NCBI GenBank assembly: GCA_044360385.1
Contig: JBIKKK010000079.1
Location: 1 to 9,163 of the forward strand
DNA length: 9,163 bases
Source of the DNA: Mxb001 sp044360385
GTDB lineage: Bacteria > Actinomycetota > Actinomycetes > S36-B12
Direction of reading: 5' to 3'
The notes under the pieces are model-generated. The model did not search any database, had not been told where the DNA came from, and worked only from the letters and a program-made list of their open reading frames with translations. This document shows positions 1 to 6,113 of the stretch, piece by piece (within the stretch, counting starts at the first letter, position 1; every line of letters starts with the position of its first letter). Made by a program: the position numbers and the translations under genes.

Positions 1-99
1 GTCGACCGTGAAGGGGCCGGTGCCCAGTCGGTCGCCCGCACCGAAGACCTCGAAGAGGTTGAACTCGATGTCTCGAAGATTGGCCTTGTAGTGCGACAT
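1..99 (-). CDS. Acyl-CoA dehydrogenase, N-terminal part (cut by window edge)
   Basis: Only the first 33 codons are inside the window; the frame runs off at base 1. The protein starts MSHYKANLRDIEFNLFEVFG. This matches the opening of actinobacterial acyl-CoA dehydrogenases of the FadE5 type, which carry a short extension (MSHYKxNxRDxxFNLFEV, from memory) before the usual FAD-binding fold. Such enzymes oxidise acyl-CoA to trans-2-enoyl-CoA in beta-oxidation and pass electrons to ETF. The catalytic base and FAD sites lie outside the window. The ATG is supported by AGGGG five bases upstream, one of the few clear Shine-Dalgarno sequences here. Upstream lie a tandem repeat, a large inverted repeat and a palindrome almost identical to one before the EtfD-like gene at 6845-9067. 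The family call is fairly firm; chain-length preference cannot be judged. Confidence 0.82.
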   Translation of the reverse strand, partial: MSHYKANLRDIEFNLFEVFGAGDRLGTGPFTVD

Positions 100-109
100 G
101 GCGACCCCT

Positions 110-150
110 GCCCTCTCGGAAGATGCCCTCTCGGAAGATGCCTTCTCAGA
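110..150. repeat. 15-bp tandem repeat in acyl-CoA dehydrogenase leader
   Basis: GCCCTCTCGGAAGAT occurs at 110-124 and again, perfectly, at 125-139. A degenerate third copy (GCCTTCTCAGA) follows at 140-150. Read on the minus strand, each copy contributes a purine-rich GAGAGGG or GAGAAGG element just upstream of the real ribosome binding site. The repeat lies in the inferred 5' leader of the acyl-CoA dehydrogenase mRNA. Confidence 0.85.
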
Positions 151-151
151 C

Positions 152-182
152 GGTTACCGACGGGTGTTACCCGCCAGTAACC
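152..182. promoter_or_regulatory. 31-bp imperfect inverted repeat (operator or leader hairpin)
   Basis: Two 14-base arms, GGTTACCGACGGGT (152-165) and ACCCGCCAGTAACC (169-182), pair at 12 of 14 positions around a 3-base centre (GTT). It is either a repressor site or, if transcription starts just after the -10 box at 187-192, a hairpin at the very 5' end of the acyl-CoA dehydrogenase transcript. Both arms contain a TACYGRC half-site like that in the neighbouring palindrome at 190-203, but here the half-sites are set further apart. Confidence 0.6.
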
Positions 183-186
183 CATG

Positions 187-203
187 ATGCTACTGATCGG
201 TAG
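187..203 (-). promoter_or_regulatory. Palindromic operator overlapping likely -10 box of acyl-CoA dehydrogenase
   Basis: On the minus strand CTACCGATCAGTAG (190-203) is a 14-bp palindrome with one mismatched pair. Its last three bases begin TAGCAT (187-192), which fits an actinobacterial TANNNT -10 box. The same 14-mer, with one base changed, lies at 9080-9093 next to the -10 box of the EtfD-like gene. Palindromes of this size are typical of TetR-family operators, and the position would block RNA polymerase. The palindrome is seen; the regulator is inferred and is not encoded in this window. Confidence 0.55.
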
Positions 204-238
204 CCAATGCAAGAGGGCGCAAGGGGAGCCTTCGGGCA

Positions 239-244
239 TACGGT
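239..244 (+). promoter_or_regulatory. Likely -10 box of a leaderless promoter for the gene at 252
   Basis: TACGGT ends seven bases before the GTG at 252, the spacing expected if transcription starts at the start codon. No -35 consensus is evident. The match supports GTG 252 over the upstream ATG at 207. Confidence 0.4.
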
Positions 245-251
245 TGCCTCC

Positions 252-737
252 GTGAGCGCTCCCTGGGCCGACTCGGTCACCCCTGTGCCGCCGCCGGCGA
301 TCACCGTGCCTCACACCTCAAACCTGCTCTACGCCGGGGTCGTGACCGGGGCGTGGTCGGGGCTGCTGAGCCTCGCGATCTACGGGATCGGCCGCCTGCT
401 GGGCGTGCCCTTCGAGGTGGCGCGTCCCGGGACCGAGGGACTGCAGGTCGTGCCGTGGTTCCTCATGCTCCTGGTGCCCCTCTTGGCCGCACTCGTGGGC
501 GCGCTCCTCACCGCGATCATGCTGGGCCGCCGCCATGCACGGCGCATTGTCTTTTGGGGAGGTACGGCGATCGCGGTGCTCTCGTGCGTGAGCCCGCTGC
601 TCCAGCCGGCCGACGTCCTGTGGTCGACGCGAATCTGGCTGCTCATCCCGCACGTGGTCACGTGGTTCCTGGTCGTGCCCCAACTCGCTCGGATCGTGGG
701 CGATTCCGAGCCGGGGATGTACGCGCCAGAGCAGTAG
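252..737 (+). CDS. Small four-helix membrane protein, DUF6069-like
   Basis: The product is 161 residues from GTG 252. An in-frame ATG at 207 would add 15 residues, but it has no ribosome binding site and lies only three bases after the palindrome at 190-203; GTG 252 follows a TACGGT box at leaderless spacing. Four hydrophobic segments are visible at about residues 25-47, 66-91, 98-117 and 127-145. A short Arg/His-rich loop (GRRHARR) sits between helices two and three. This layout, with a late SPLLQPADVLWSTR segment, resembles the actinobacterial DUF6069 family, whose function is unknown. There are no catalytic or metal motifs. It ends two bases from the convergent gene at 740-1216. Membrane location is confident; the family assignment is from memory and tentative. 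Confidence 0.7.
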   Translation: MSAPWADSVTPVPPPAITVPHTSNLLYAGVVTGAWSGLLSLAIYGIGRLLGVPFEVARPGTEGLQVVPWFLMLLVPLLAALVGALLTAIMLGRRHARRIVFWGGTAIAVLSCVSPLLQPADVLWSTRIWLLIPHVVTWFLVVPQLARIVGDSEPGMYAPEQ

Positions 738-739
738 AC

Positions 740-1216
740 CTAGCGGGTCTTCACCTCGTCGGTGAAGAACTGGCTGGACTGATGGTTGAAGAGCAGCAGC
801 AGGACGATGATCGCCAGGCCCATGTCGAGGAAGATGCCGAACATGAAGGCGGCGGTGCCCCAGCTGGTAAGGATGAAGACCAGGCCGCCGATGATGCGGA
901 TGATGAGCAGGATCGTGAGCAGGATGCGCGCGATGTTGCTGCCGCGTCCGATGGCGACGGCGAAGATCGCCTCGATCAGCGCCACGATGAAGAAGAGCGC
1001 CCCGGTCACGATGACGATGGGACCAGCGGTGGTGCTCCACGAGGCGGGAAGGTCGAGATCCTTGAGGAGCTGCTCGACCGAGGCCTGATCGCTTGCGGCG
1101 ATGGCGGTGCCGGCCAGGATCGTCGCAATCGCACCGATGATGGTGAGGGCGAAGGCGATCCAGATGAGGATGACGACGATGGTGACTTGGCTGGGGCGTG
1201 TGCGCGTCTCGGACAT
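740..1216 (-). CDS. Hypothetical four-helix membrane protein
   Basis: This 158-residue protein has four predicted membrane helices at about residues 11-36, 64-89, 95-117 and 122-144. An acidic external or linker stretch around residues 42-58 (SDQASVEQLLKDLDLP) separates helices one and two. A basic loop with the sequence GRGSNIARILL precedes helix three, an arrangement common in small actinobacterial membrane proteins of unknown function. No enzymatic motif is present. The ATG has no Shine-Dalgarno sequence, but a TACCGT box ends seven bases upstream, suggesting a leaderless mRNA. It lies downstream of the desaturase gene on the same strand, separated by 56 bases that hold a strong hairpin, so it is probably its own transcription unit. 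Function unknown. Confidence 0.8.
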   Translation of the reverse strand: MSETRTRPSQVTIVVILIWIAFALTIIGAIATILAGTAIAASDQASVEQLLKDLDLPASWSTTAGPIVIVTGALFFIVALIEAIFAVAIGRGSNIARILLTILLIIRIIGGLVFILTSWGTAAFMFGIFLDMGLAIIVLLLLFNHQSSQFFTDEVKTR

Positions 1217-1223
1217 GGATACG

Positions 1224-1229
1224 ACGGTA
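1224..1229 (-). promoter_or_regulatory. Likely -10 box of leaderless promoter for the gene at 740-1216
   Basis: On the minus strand TACCGT ends seven bases before the ATG at 1216. The matching -35 position (around 1247-1252) falls inside the inverted repeat at 1238-1266. Confidence 0.4.
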
Positions 1230-1237
1230 CCCAGCGT

Positions 1238-1266
1238 GGGGCCCTAACCCCAGGGTTAACGGCCCC
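1238..1266 (-). terminator. Nested inverted repeat after the desaturase gene (terminator or operator)
   Basis: GGGGCC (1238-1243) pairs with GGCCCC (1261-1266), and inside it TAACCC (1245-1250) pairs with GGGTTA (1253-1258) around CA. The 12 base pairs are interrupted only by a small internal loop. It begins six bases after the desaturase stop codon, as a terminator would, but no U-tract follows. It also covers the -35 region of the next gene's inferred promoter, so a role as an operator is an alternative. Confidence 0.5.
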
Positions 1267-1272
1267 GTGTCG

Positions 1273-2211
1273 TCAGTCGATCCACCCGAGCCGCTTGGCG
1301 AGGGCCTCGCGACGGTCCTCGAAGCGGTCAGCCTGCACGCGGAGGCCCTCAAGGAACTCCGCGAGCTCCTGGCGGGCGATCTCGCCGTCGGGGCCGAGGT
1401 CGTTGCGCTCGAAGACGTTCCAGTGGCGTAGCACCGGCATGACGACCTCGTCGAGATGCTGCTTCAGGTCATAGATCCCGGCGACGGCGATCTCCATCGC
1501 CTTGCGCGTGAAGCCCTCGATGCTGTGCCCAGGCATCGCGAAGTCGCGCACCGTGTCGGTGACAGCGCGCATCGACATATCGGGCGAGTGGTCGAAGGCC
1601 GCGGCGAAGACATTGCGGTAGAAGAGCATGTGGAGGTTCTCGTCCAGGGCAATGCGCTGGAAGAGCTGCTCGGCCAGCGGATCGCCTGTCGCAGCACCCG
1701 TGTTGCGGTGCGAGACGCGAGTCGCGAGTTCCTGGAAGGACACGTAGGCAACGCCGTGCAGCAGGCCGGGGTGGATTGCTTCGAAGCCCTGCGTCATGTG
1801 CACCATGCGCGCGTCCTCGAGCGCGACGGGGTCGACGGCGCGTGTGACGACGAGGTAGTCACGGATGGCGACGGCGTGCCTGTTCTCCTCCGCCGTCCAG
1901 CGGCCAACCCACGTGCCCCAGGCTCCATCACGGCCGAAGATGTTCGCGATCTCGTGGTGGTAACTCGGCAGGTTGTCCTCGGTGAGGAGATTGACGATGA
2001 GGCTGGAGCGTGCGGCATCGCTATAGCGCTGCTGCTCCGGTGACCAGTCCTCACCGCCGAGGAAGGCGAAGTTGCGTCCCTCGTCCCACGGCACGTAGTC
2101 ATGGGGATTCCACGGCTTGTGCATGGTCAGGTGTCGCTCGAGCTCTGCGGTGACGACCGGCTCGAGGTCGACGAGAAGCCGGACGTCCCTGGTGTCGTCG
2201 ATCGCCGTCAT
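1273..2211 (-). CDS. desA: Soluble acyl-[acyl-carrier-protein] desaturase (DesA type)
   Basis: This 312-residue diiron enzyme would insert a cis double bond into an acyl chain held on acyl carrier protein, using O2 and electrons from a ferredoxin-like donor. The six ligands expected from plant stearoyl-ACP desaturase are visible: Glu78 (LLTEDNLPSYH), Glu109 and His112 (EENRH), Glu161 (QELATR), and Glu191 and His194 (DENLH). There are no membrane segments or signal peptide, and the length fits the mycobacterial DesA1/DesA2 group. All key residues are present, so it should be active; substrate and double-bond position cannot be read. No convincing Shine-Dalgarno sequence precedes the ATG (only GGGGGC directly abutting it); a weak GATCCT box ends six bases upstream. 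It is divergent from the mycoredoxin-like gene with 38 bases between starts. Confidence 0.93.
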   Translation of the reverse strand: MTAIDDTRDVRLLVDLEPVVTAELERHLTMHKPWNPHDYVPWDEGRNFAFLGGEDWSPEQQRYSDAARSSLIVNLLTEDNLPSYHHEIANIFGRDGAWGTWVGRWTAEENRHAVAIRDYLVVTRAVDPVALEDARMVHMTQGFEAIHPGLLHGVAYVSFQELATRVSHRNTGAATGDPLAEQLFQRIALDENLHMLFYRNVFAAAFDHSPDMSMRAVTDTVRDFAMPGHSIEGFTRKAMEIAVAGIYDLKQHLDEVVMPVLRHWNVFERNDLGPDGEIARQELAEFLEGLRVQADRFEDRREALAKRLGWID

Positions 2212-2217
2212 GCCCCC

Positions 2218-2243
2218 AGGATCCCACAGCCGGGCAATAGCCT
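2218..2243. promoter_or_regulatory. Divergent promoter pair between desaturase and mycoredoxin-like gene
   Basis: On the plus strand TAGCCT (2238-2243) ends six bases before the ATG at 2250, a good leaderless -10 match. On the minus strand GATCCT (2218-2223) ends six bases before the desaturase ATG at 2211; it keeps the A at position two and the final T but lacks the first T, so it is weaker. The boxes are 14 bases apart, so the two promoters must overlap. Confidence 0.4.
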
Positions 2244-2249
2244 GGAGCC

Positions 2250-2498
2250 ATGGGAGAGATCACGGTCTACGGCGCTGACTGGTGCCCGGACTGCACGAGG
2301 ACCAAGCGGGCGCTCGATGCGGCCGGAGCCGACTACGTCTACCGCGATCTCGTGGCCGAGCCCGGAGCGGCTGCGGAGGCCGAGGCAATCAGCGGCCGCA
2401 AGAACATCCCGGTCGTCGTACTCCCCGACGGTGTGATCCTCGTCGAGCCTTCGGATCCAGAGCTGCTCGTCGCGCTGGAACGCGCAGCGTCCGTCTAG
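2250..2498 (+). CDS. Mycoredoxin/glutaredoxin-like thiol-disulfide protein
   Basis: This 82-residue thioredoxin-fold protein has an active site WCPDC (Cys12, Cys15) after the first beta strand (ITVYGAD). The cis-proline is at Pro54 (NIPVVVLPDG), followed by the LVEPSDPELL end typical of actinobacterial mycoredoxin-like glutaredoxins. The family reduces mixed disulfides, with mycothiol as the usual partner in actinobacteria. The CPDC motif differs from the CVQC of NrdH, and no ribonucleotide reductase gene is nearby, so NrdH is less likely. The ATG directly follows the TAGCCT -10 box plus six bases, and an in-frame stop lies just upstream, so the start is well bounded. The last base of its stop codon is the first base of the 59-bp tandem repeat. 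The fold is confident; the physiological partner is inferred. Confidence 0.87.
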   Translation: MGEITVYGADWCPDCTRTKRALDAAGADYVYRDLVAEPGAAAEAEAISGRKNIPVVVLPDGVILVEPSDPELLVALERAASV

Positions 2499-2634
2499 CG
2501 AGAGCGGGTGACGGGATCCGTCGCTTCGCTCCTCCCGATTCCGGGAGCCACTCGCTGCGAGAGCGGGTGACGGGATCCGTCGCTTCGCTCCTCCCGATTC
2601 CGGGAGCCACTCGCTGCGAGAGCGGGTGACGGGA
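2498..2634. repeat. 59-bp tandem repeat containing the tRNA-Gly 3' end
   Basis: Two perfect 59-base copies (2498-2556 and 2557-2615) are followed by a 19-base third start (2616-2634) that runs into the tRNA-Gly gene. The shared head, GCGAGAGCGGGTGACGGGA, is the reverse complement of the last 14 bases of the tRNA plus five flanking bases. Each unit can fold into hairpins: GACGG/CCGTC, CTCCCG/CGGGAG with loop ATTC, and across the junction CACTCGCT/AGCGGGTG. It fills the whole gap between the convergent mycoredoxin-like and tRNA genes, so it may terminate both. It may have arisen by duplication at the tRNA end. Confidence 0.9.
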
Positions 2635-2691
2635 ATCGAACCCGCGCTGTCAGCTTGGGAAGCTGATGTTCTGCCATTGAACTACACCCGC
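2621..2691 (-). tRNA. tRNA-Gly (anticodon CCC)
   Basis: The 71-base cloverleaf is complete. The acceptor stem pairs GCGGGTG (5', 2685-2691) with CACCCGC (2622-2628), followed by discriminator T (2621). The D arm is GTTC/GAAC. The anticodon stem is TCAGC/GCTGA with loop TTCCCAA, giving anticodon CCC for GGG codons. The T arm is GCGGG-TTCGATT-CCCGT. No CCA is encoded, as is usual in actinobacteria, so it is added after transcription. The gene lies 48 bases downstream of the stop codon of the FUSC-like gene on the same strand and could be read through from it or use its own promoter; a CATACT element in the gap is a possible -10 box. Confidence 0.97.
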
Positions 2692-2739
2692 GGGGAGTTG
2701 GTCACCCTCCGCAAGGGATGAGTATGCCAGGAGCGCCCT

Positions 2740-4878
2740 TCAGCGTGAGAGGACGGGGATTTCCGCTGAAGTGGCCGCGTGATGGCACATGCGCAGCCAG
2801 CCGTGTGCCCAGATAGCGCCGACCATGCGGTCGGCGACGGCCCGCTTTCCCAAGTCCACGCTGGGCGCGATGGCGGACACCTCGTGGATGAAGTCCGGCT
2901 CCGGTGCATCGGGGCCAGGTTTTTGCCCCTCCACCTCGCAGGCGGTGCGCGTCCATTCGGCGACGACGCTGTCGCAGTCGTCCTCGAGGGGCTGCGCCAA
3001 GGCAGGGATCACGCTGGCAATCGCAGGACGGTCGGTGGACCAGTGGGCCATGAGGTGCCCCGCCATGGTGAGGGTGCGCAGGTTGTCGATGACCGCCTCC
3101 CAGGCGTGCGCCTTGGCGGTGGCGTCGGGCGATTTCGACGACAGCGACACTTCGACGACCTCCTTGGATCTCACGAAGGCGCTGGAGACCTCCGTGAGTT
3201 CCTGCGGGCTCACGCGGCCGGGACCGTTGACCAGATCGGTGACGGCGTCCGAGAGCAGACGGGAGGCGCGCGAGATGGCATCGCTGACATTGCCGGTCAG
3301 CCCCGCAGCGACACCCCTCGGCCACATGAGCAGTGCGACGACGGTGCTGATGCCTGCACCGATGAGGACATCAATGAAGCGATCATCCACGGTGCTCAGC
3401 TTCGGCGGCCAATTGACTAGGGAGAAGGCCACGATCACGAAGAGCGAGAAGGCCGCCTGCCCGATGGCGTAGGCGGTGGTCGCCTGGGTGTAGACCGCGA
3501 GGAACGCCACAATCACGAGGCCGATCCACATGAGTCCCCTGTGGTTGCCCTCGGTGGCCAGGATCCCGAAGCCGATGAGAGCGCCGCCGAAGGTGCCCAG
3601 CACCGCCAGGAGCGAGGTCTTAAGCGTCGTGACGCCGTCCATGCGCAGTGTGGCCACGACACCGAGCACCACCCAGAATCCGTGGGCGATGCCGATGACC
3701 TCGACCACCAGGGTCGCCACCGCGAGCGCCACGCCCGTCCTCAGGGCCATCCGCATCCACGGCGAGCGCATGGTGAGCTGATTCGCCAACTCGCGCCACG
3801 GACGCGCCACGGGTGGTTCGGGGATCGTGTGCTCACTCTCGTCGAACTTCTCCGCGGGCAGATGCAGGACTCGGCGGACCAGGATGCAGATGCGGACTGC
3901 GGAGATCGCCATGGCGCGATCGGTGAACGCCGAATCGATGACGCCGACGCGCTGAGCGGGATCGCCGTACGACGGCTCTCCCATGGCGGTCACCGCAGAA
4001 TCCCAGTGCTCGAGCCACAGGTCGGTGACGGTGCTGGCCGTGGGTGGCGGTGCGGCGGGGCTGCCCAACGCCTGAGCCTGGGCGTCGAACGAGGCGGCAC
4101 TCGCGGTGATGAGCGCGCCGGTCACGGGCAGACGGCTCAGGGGGTCGCTGTAGGAGTAGCCCCGGGATAGCGCTGTCAGGAGTCCCTCGAGCTGTCCGAC
4201 GAGCACGATGAGGGCACGGTCTGACGGGCTTAGGCCCGCGGCGCGGAAGGGGTTGCCGAGGTAGGAATCGCGGAGGGTTGCGCGCGCAGCCTCGATGGGC
4301 TTCTGATCCAGGGGCTGGCCCTCGCCTCGCTGCCGCACGGTCTCGGCGAGGGTGTGCAGCACGCTGATGCACGCGGCGCGCACCGGGGCGAGGTCGCGCC
4401 GGGGGAGCACGAGCAGTGTCACGGGTAGCGCGACGGCGACGGCGATGGCCCAGCCGGCAACGAGTGACCCGATCGAATCAATGGTCGTCGTCACCATGGC
4501 GCTCGCGACGTACACCGTGGTGAGAGCGGGGCAGGCGCTGGCAAACGTGCCCCGGAGCGCGACAAGGAAGGCCAGTGATCCCGTCACGATGAAGGTGACG
4601 ATGACCACCGACCACACGCTGAGGGAGGCCAGGCCGCCCACGACGATGAGGAGCACCCCCGCGACACCGGTGGCGCTGATCGAGATCGTGCGTCGGCGTG
4701 CGGATCCGCCGAAGTCGGCCGTCCCGAGGAGAGCTATGGAGCCGAATGCGGCAAGCACACCGGCGGGGGTCCCGGGGAGGAGCGTGAGCGCGATGAGCAG
4801 AGACACGGTGGTGCCGATCGCGGCGCGGATCGCGCGATGGAGGCCCACTCGCCCTGGATCGTTGATGCGCAGTCGCAC
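2740..4878 (-). CDS. FUSC-family inner membrane protein, two membrane halves (aromatic acid exporter-like)
   Basis: This 712-residue protein has a duplicated layout: a membrane block of about six helices at residues 20-158, a soluble region at about 160-372, a second membrane block at about 378-520, and a C-terminal soluble helical region to 712. This is the architecture of the FUSC / aromatic acid exporter superfamily (YccS, AaeB-like), proposed to export aromatic acids or related hydrophobic compounds. The second block (FWVVLGVVATLRMD) matches the family's typical FW..L...... pattern near the second-half start. The start is a GTG with a TAGGGT box ending six bases upstream, again suggesting a leaderless mRNA; AGGG inside this box is the only Shine-Dalgarno-like alternative. 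No periplasmic adaptor (AaeA-like) gene is nearby. It is divergent from a second, half-size family member at 4921. Substrate unknown. Confidence 0.85.
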   Translation of the reverse strand: MRLRINDPGRVGLHRAIRAAIGTTVSLLIALTLLPGTPAGVLAAFGSIALLGTADFGGSARRRTISISATGVAGVLLIVVGGLASLSVWSVVIVTFIVTGSLAFLVALRGTFASACPALTTVYVASAMVTTTIDSIGSLVAGWAIAVAVALPVTLLVLPRRDLAPVRAACISVLHTLAETVRQRGEGQPLDQKPIEAARATLRDSYLGNPFRAAGLSPSDRALIVLVGQLEGLLTALSRGYSYSDPLSRLPVTGALITASAASFDAQAQALGSPAAPPPTASTVTDLWLEHWDSAVTAMGEPSYGDPAQRVGVIDSAFTDRAMAISAVRICILVRRVLHLPAEKFDESEHTIPEPPVARPWRELANQLTMRSPWMRMALRTGVALAVATLVVEVIGIAHGFWVVLGVVATLRMDGVTTLKTSLLAVLGTFGGALIGFGILATEGNHRGLMWIGLVIVAFLAVYTQATTAYAIGQAAFSLFVIVAFSLVNWPPKLSTVDDRFIDVLIGAGISTVVALLMWPRGVAAGLTGNVSDAISRASRLLSDAVTDLVNGPGRVSPQELTEVSSAFVRSKEVVEVSLSSKSPDATAKAHAWEAVIDNLRTLTMAGHLMAHWSTDRPAIASVIPALAQPLEDDCDSVVAEWTRTACEVEGQKPGPDAPEPDFIHEVSAIAPSVDLGKRAVADRMVGAIWAHGWLRMCHHAATSAEIPVLSR

Positions 4879-4884
4879 GCCGCG

Positions 4885-4913
4885 ACCCTAGCGAGGCGTG
4901 GTCGCCCTAGGGT
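4885..4913. promoter_or_regulatory. Symmetric divergent promoter of the two FUSC-like genes
   Basis: ACCCTA (4885-4890; TAGGGT on the minus strand) and TAGGGT (4908-4913) are exact mirror images 17 bases apart. The minus box ends six bases before the GTG at 4878; the plus box ends seven bases before the GTG at 4921. Seventeen bases is the normal -10 to -35 spacing, so each -10 box occupies the -35 position of the opposite promoter. Only 42 bases separate the two start codons. Confidence 0.5.
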
Positions 4914-4920
4914 GTGCTTC

Positions 4921-6087
4921 GTGGCGAGCGGGGATCGACCGGCGGACGACGGCCGCGACATCCTCCCGGACCTGCGCCTCTCCGATGTGATGCAGCAGCG
5001 GCCAGCATCCTTCAGGTCGCCGTGGCAGATCCTGCGCATCGGCGTCGCGGTCACCGTCGCCTGGGCCGTGGGCTACTGGATCTCTCCGAGCTCCTTCGGC
5101 ATCTTCGCTCCCCTGACCACTTTGCTCGTGATCTCGTCATCGCCGTGGAGCACCTTCGGACTTTCCATCCAGCGCATCCTCACGACGGCGGTGGGAGTCG
5201 CCGCCGCGACCCTGTGGGTGACCCTCGTCGATGTGACCTGGTGGTCGGTGTTGATCGCCATGCTCGTGTCGCTCTTCGTCGCGAGCCGGCTGCCGGTGTC
5301 TCTCGGTGCCCGCTTCCAGATCCCGACGGCTGTGCTCTTCGTCTTCGCCCTCGGGCAGGCCACCTGGGAGCAGGCGGGATGGCGCGTCTTCGACGTCGTC
5401 ATCGGCGGTGCCATCGGGATCGTGGCGATCTATCTGCCGCCGCCCAAGCCCCATCCGGAGCGCTTCGAGGCCCGGCTCCAGGACTACCGCGACCACATGC
5501 TTGCCCTGCTGGGCAGCATGGCGAGGGAGTTGCGTGAGACGGCCACCCCTCTCGAGCGCGAAGAGTTGCACCACTTCATCCCGGATAGTCGCGCGCTGCG
5601 TGGTGACGCGGAGGCTGCGCGCGACGCACTCATTGACCTGGTCGAGATGGTGGCCTTCAATCCGCGTGGGCGTTCGGCCCGCGGCGTGATCGACGATGAC
5701 GCACTACGTCTGCGCCGGCTCGCCAGCATCGGCGTACATGTCCGAGGCCTCGCGGGCGCGATCAACCGCGACTACGACCGTCCAGACCTGCAACCGGCCC
5801 TGCGCAAGAACACGCTCGCGGACCTGCTGGACGAGTTGGCCGCGCTCGGGAGGCTCGCCCTGGGCTCTCCGGGGATGCCGGTGCGCTCGGAATCCACGGA
5901 CGTTCCCGCCGCCGCGGAAGCCCTGGACTCCCGCCTGCGCGCCTTGGCTGACGAGATGGCGGTCCAGGGGACCGGGCATGTCCTCGAATCCGTATCCCTC
6001 GCCGGGCGGATCGCCTACGTCGGCGCCCAGATGGAGGCATTCGAGCGGCTCACGGATGACGCCGAGGACAGGTTCGACGACGATTGA
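4921..6087 (+). CDS. FUSC-family membrane protein, single membrane half (aromatic acid exporter-like)
   Basis: From GTG 4921 the product has 388 residues. The frame is open back to an ATG at 4837, but that start would overlap the divergent gene and add a non-hydrophobic leader; GTG 4921 is chosen because TAGGGT ends seven bases upstream. One membrane block of roughly six helices (about residues 38-172, ending GAIGIVAIYLPPPKP) is followed by a long soluble alpha-helical tail (about 178-388) rich in Arg, Glu and Asp. This fits the aromatic acid exporter family 1 / FUSC group in its half-size form, which would act as a dimer or larger complex. Together with its divergent double-length neighbour it may form a locus for export or envelope maintenance. 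It ends 26 bases before dcd on the same strand. Substrate unknown. Confidence 0.8.
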   Translation: MASGDRPADDGRDILPDLRLSDVMQQRPASFRSPWQILRIGVAVTVAWAVGYWISPSSFGIFAPLTTLLVISSSPWSTFGLSIQRILTTAVGVAAATLWVTLVDVTWWSVLIAMLVSLFVASRLPVSLGARFQIPTAVLFVFALGQATWEQAGWRVFDVVIGGAIGIVAIYLPPPKPHPERFEARLQDYRDHMLALLGSMARELRETATPLEREELHHFIPDSRALRGDAEAARDALIDLVEMVAFNPRGRSARGVIDDDALRLRRLASIGVHVRGLAGAINRDYDRPDLQPALRKNTLADLLDELAALGRLALGSPGMPVRSESTDVPAAAEALDSRLRALADEMAVQGTGHVLESVSLAGRIAYVGAQMEAFERLTDDAEDRFDDD

Positions 6088-6100
6088 GCGGGCGGCCCGA

Positions 6101-6106
6101 TAGCCT
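6101..6106 (+). promoter_or_regulatory. Likely -10 box of leaderless dcd promoter
   Basis: TAGCCT ends seven bases before the GTG at 6114, in the 26-base gap after the FUSC-like gene. There is no Shine-Dalgarno sequence in this gap, so dcd probably has its own leaderless transcript even though it could also be read through from upstream. Confidence 0.45.
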
Positions 6107-6113
6107 CCCTGTC

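Noticed and set aside
207..251. ATG 207 as the start of the DUF6069-like protein
   Set aside because: It has no ribosome binding site and sits three bases after the palindrome; GTG 252 has a -10 box at leaderless spacing. The choice is a judgement, not proof.
318..1352. Long open frame on the minus strand across both small membrane protein genes
   Set aside because: It is Arg/His/Pro-rich low-complexity translation, typical of a shadow frame in high-GC DNA, and it overlaps two genes with clear membrane-helix patterns.
2498..2634. CRISPR-like array
   Set aside because: The copies are directly abutting with no spacers, only two complete units exist, and the unit derives partly from a tRNA end. 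No cas genes are present.
2616..2634. Integration (att) site of a mobile element at tRNA-Gly
   Set aside because: The duplicated tRNA end would fit, but the copies are 59 bases apart with no integrase or cargo, so there is no element to bound. A past event cannot be excluded.
4837..4920. ATG 4837 as the start of the half-size FUSC protein
   Set aside because: It would overlap the divergent gene by 42 bases and lie inside that gene upstream of the shared promoter; GTG 4921 fits the TAGGGT box.
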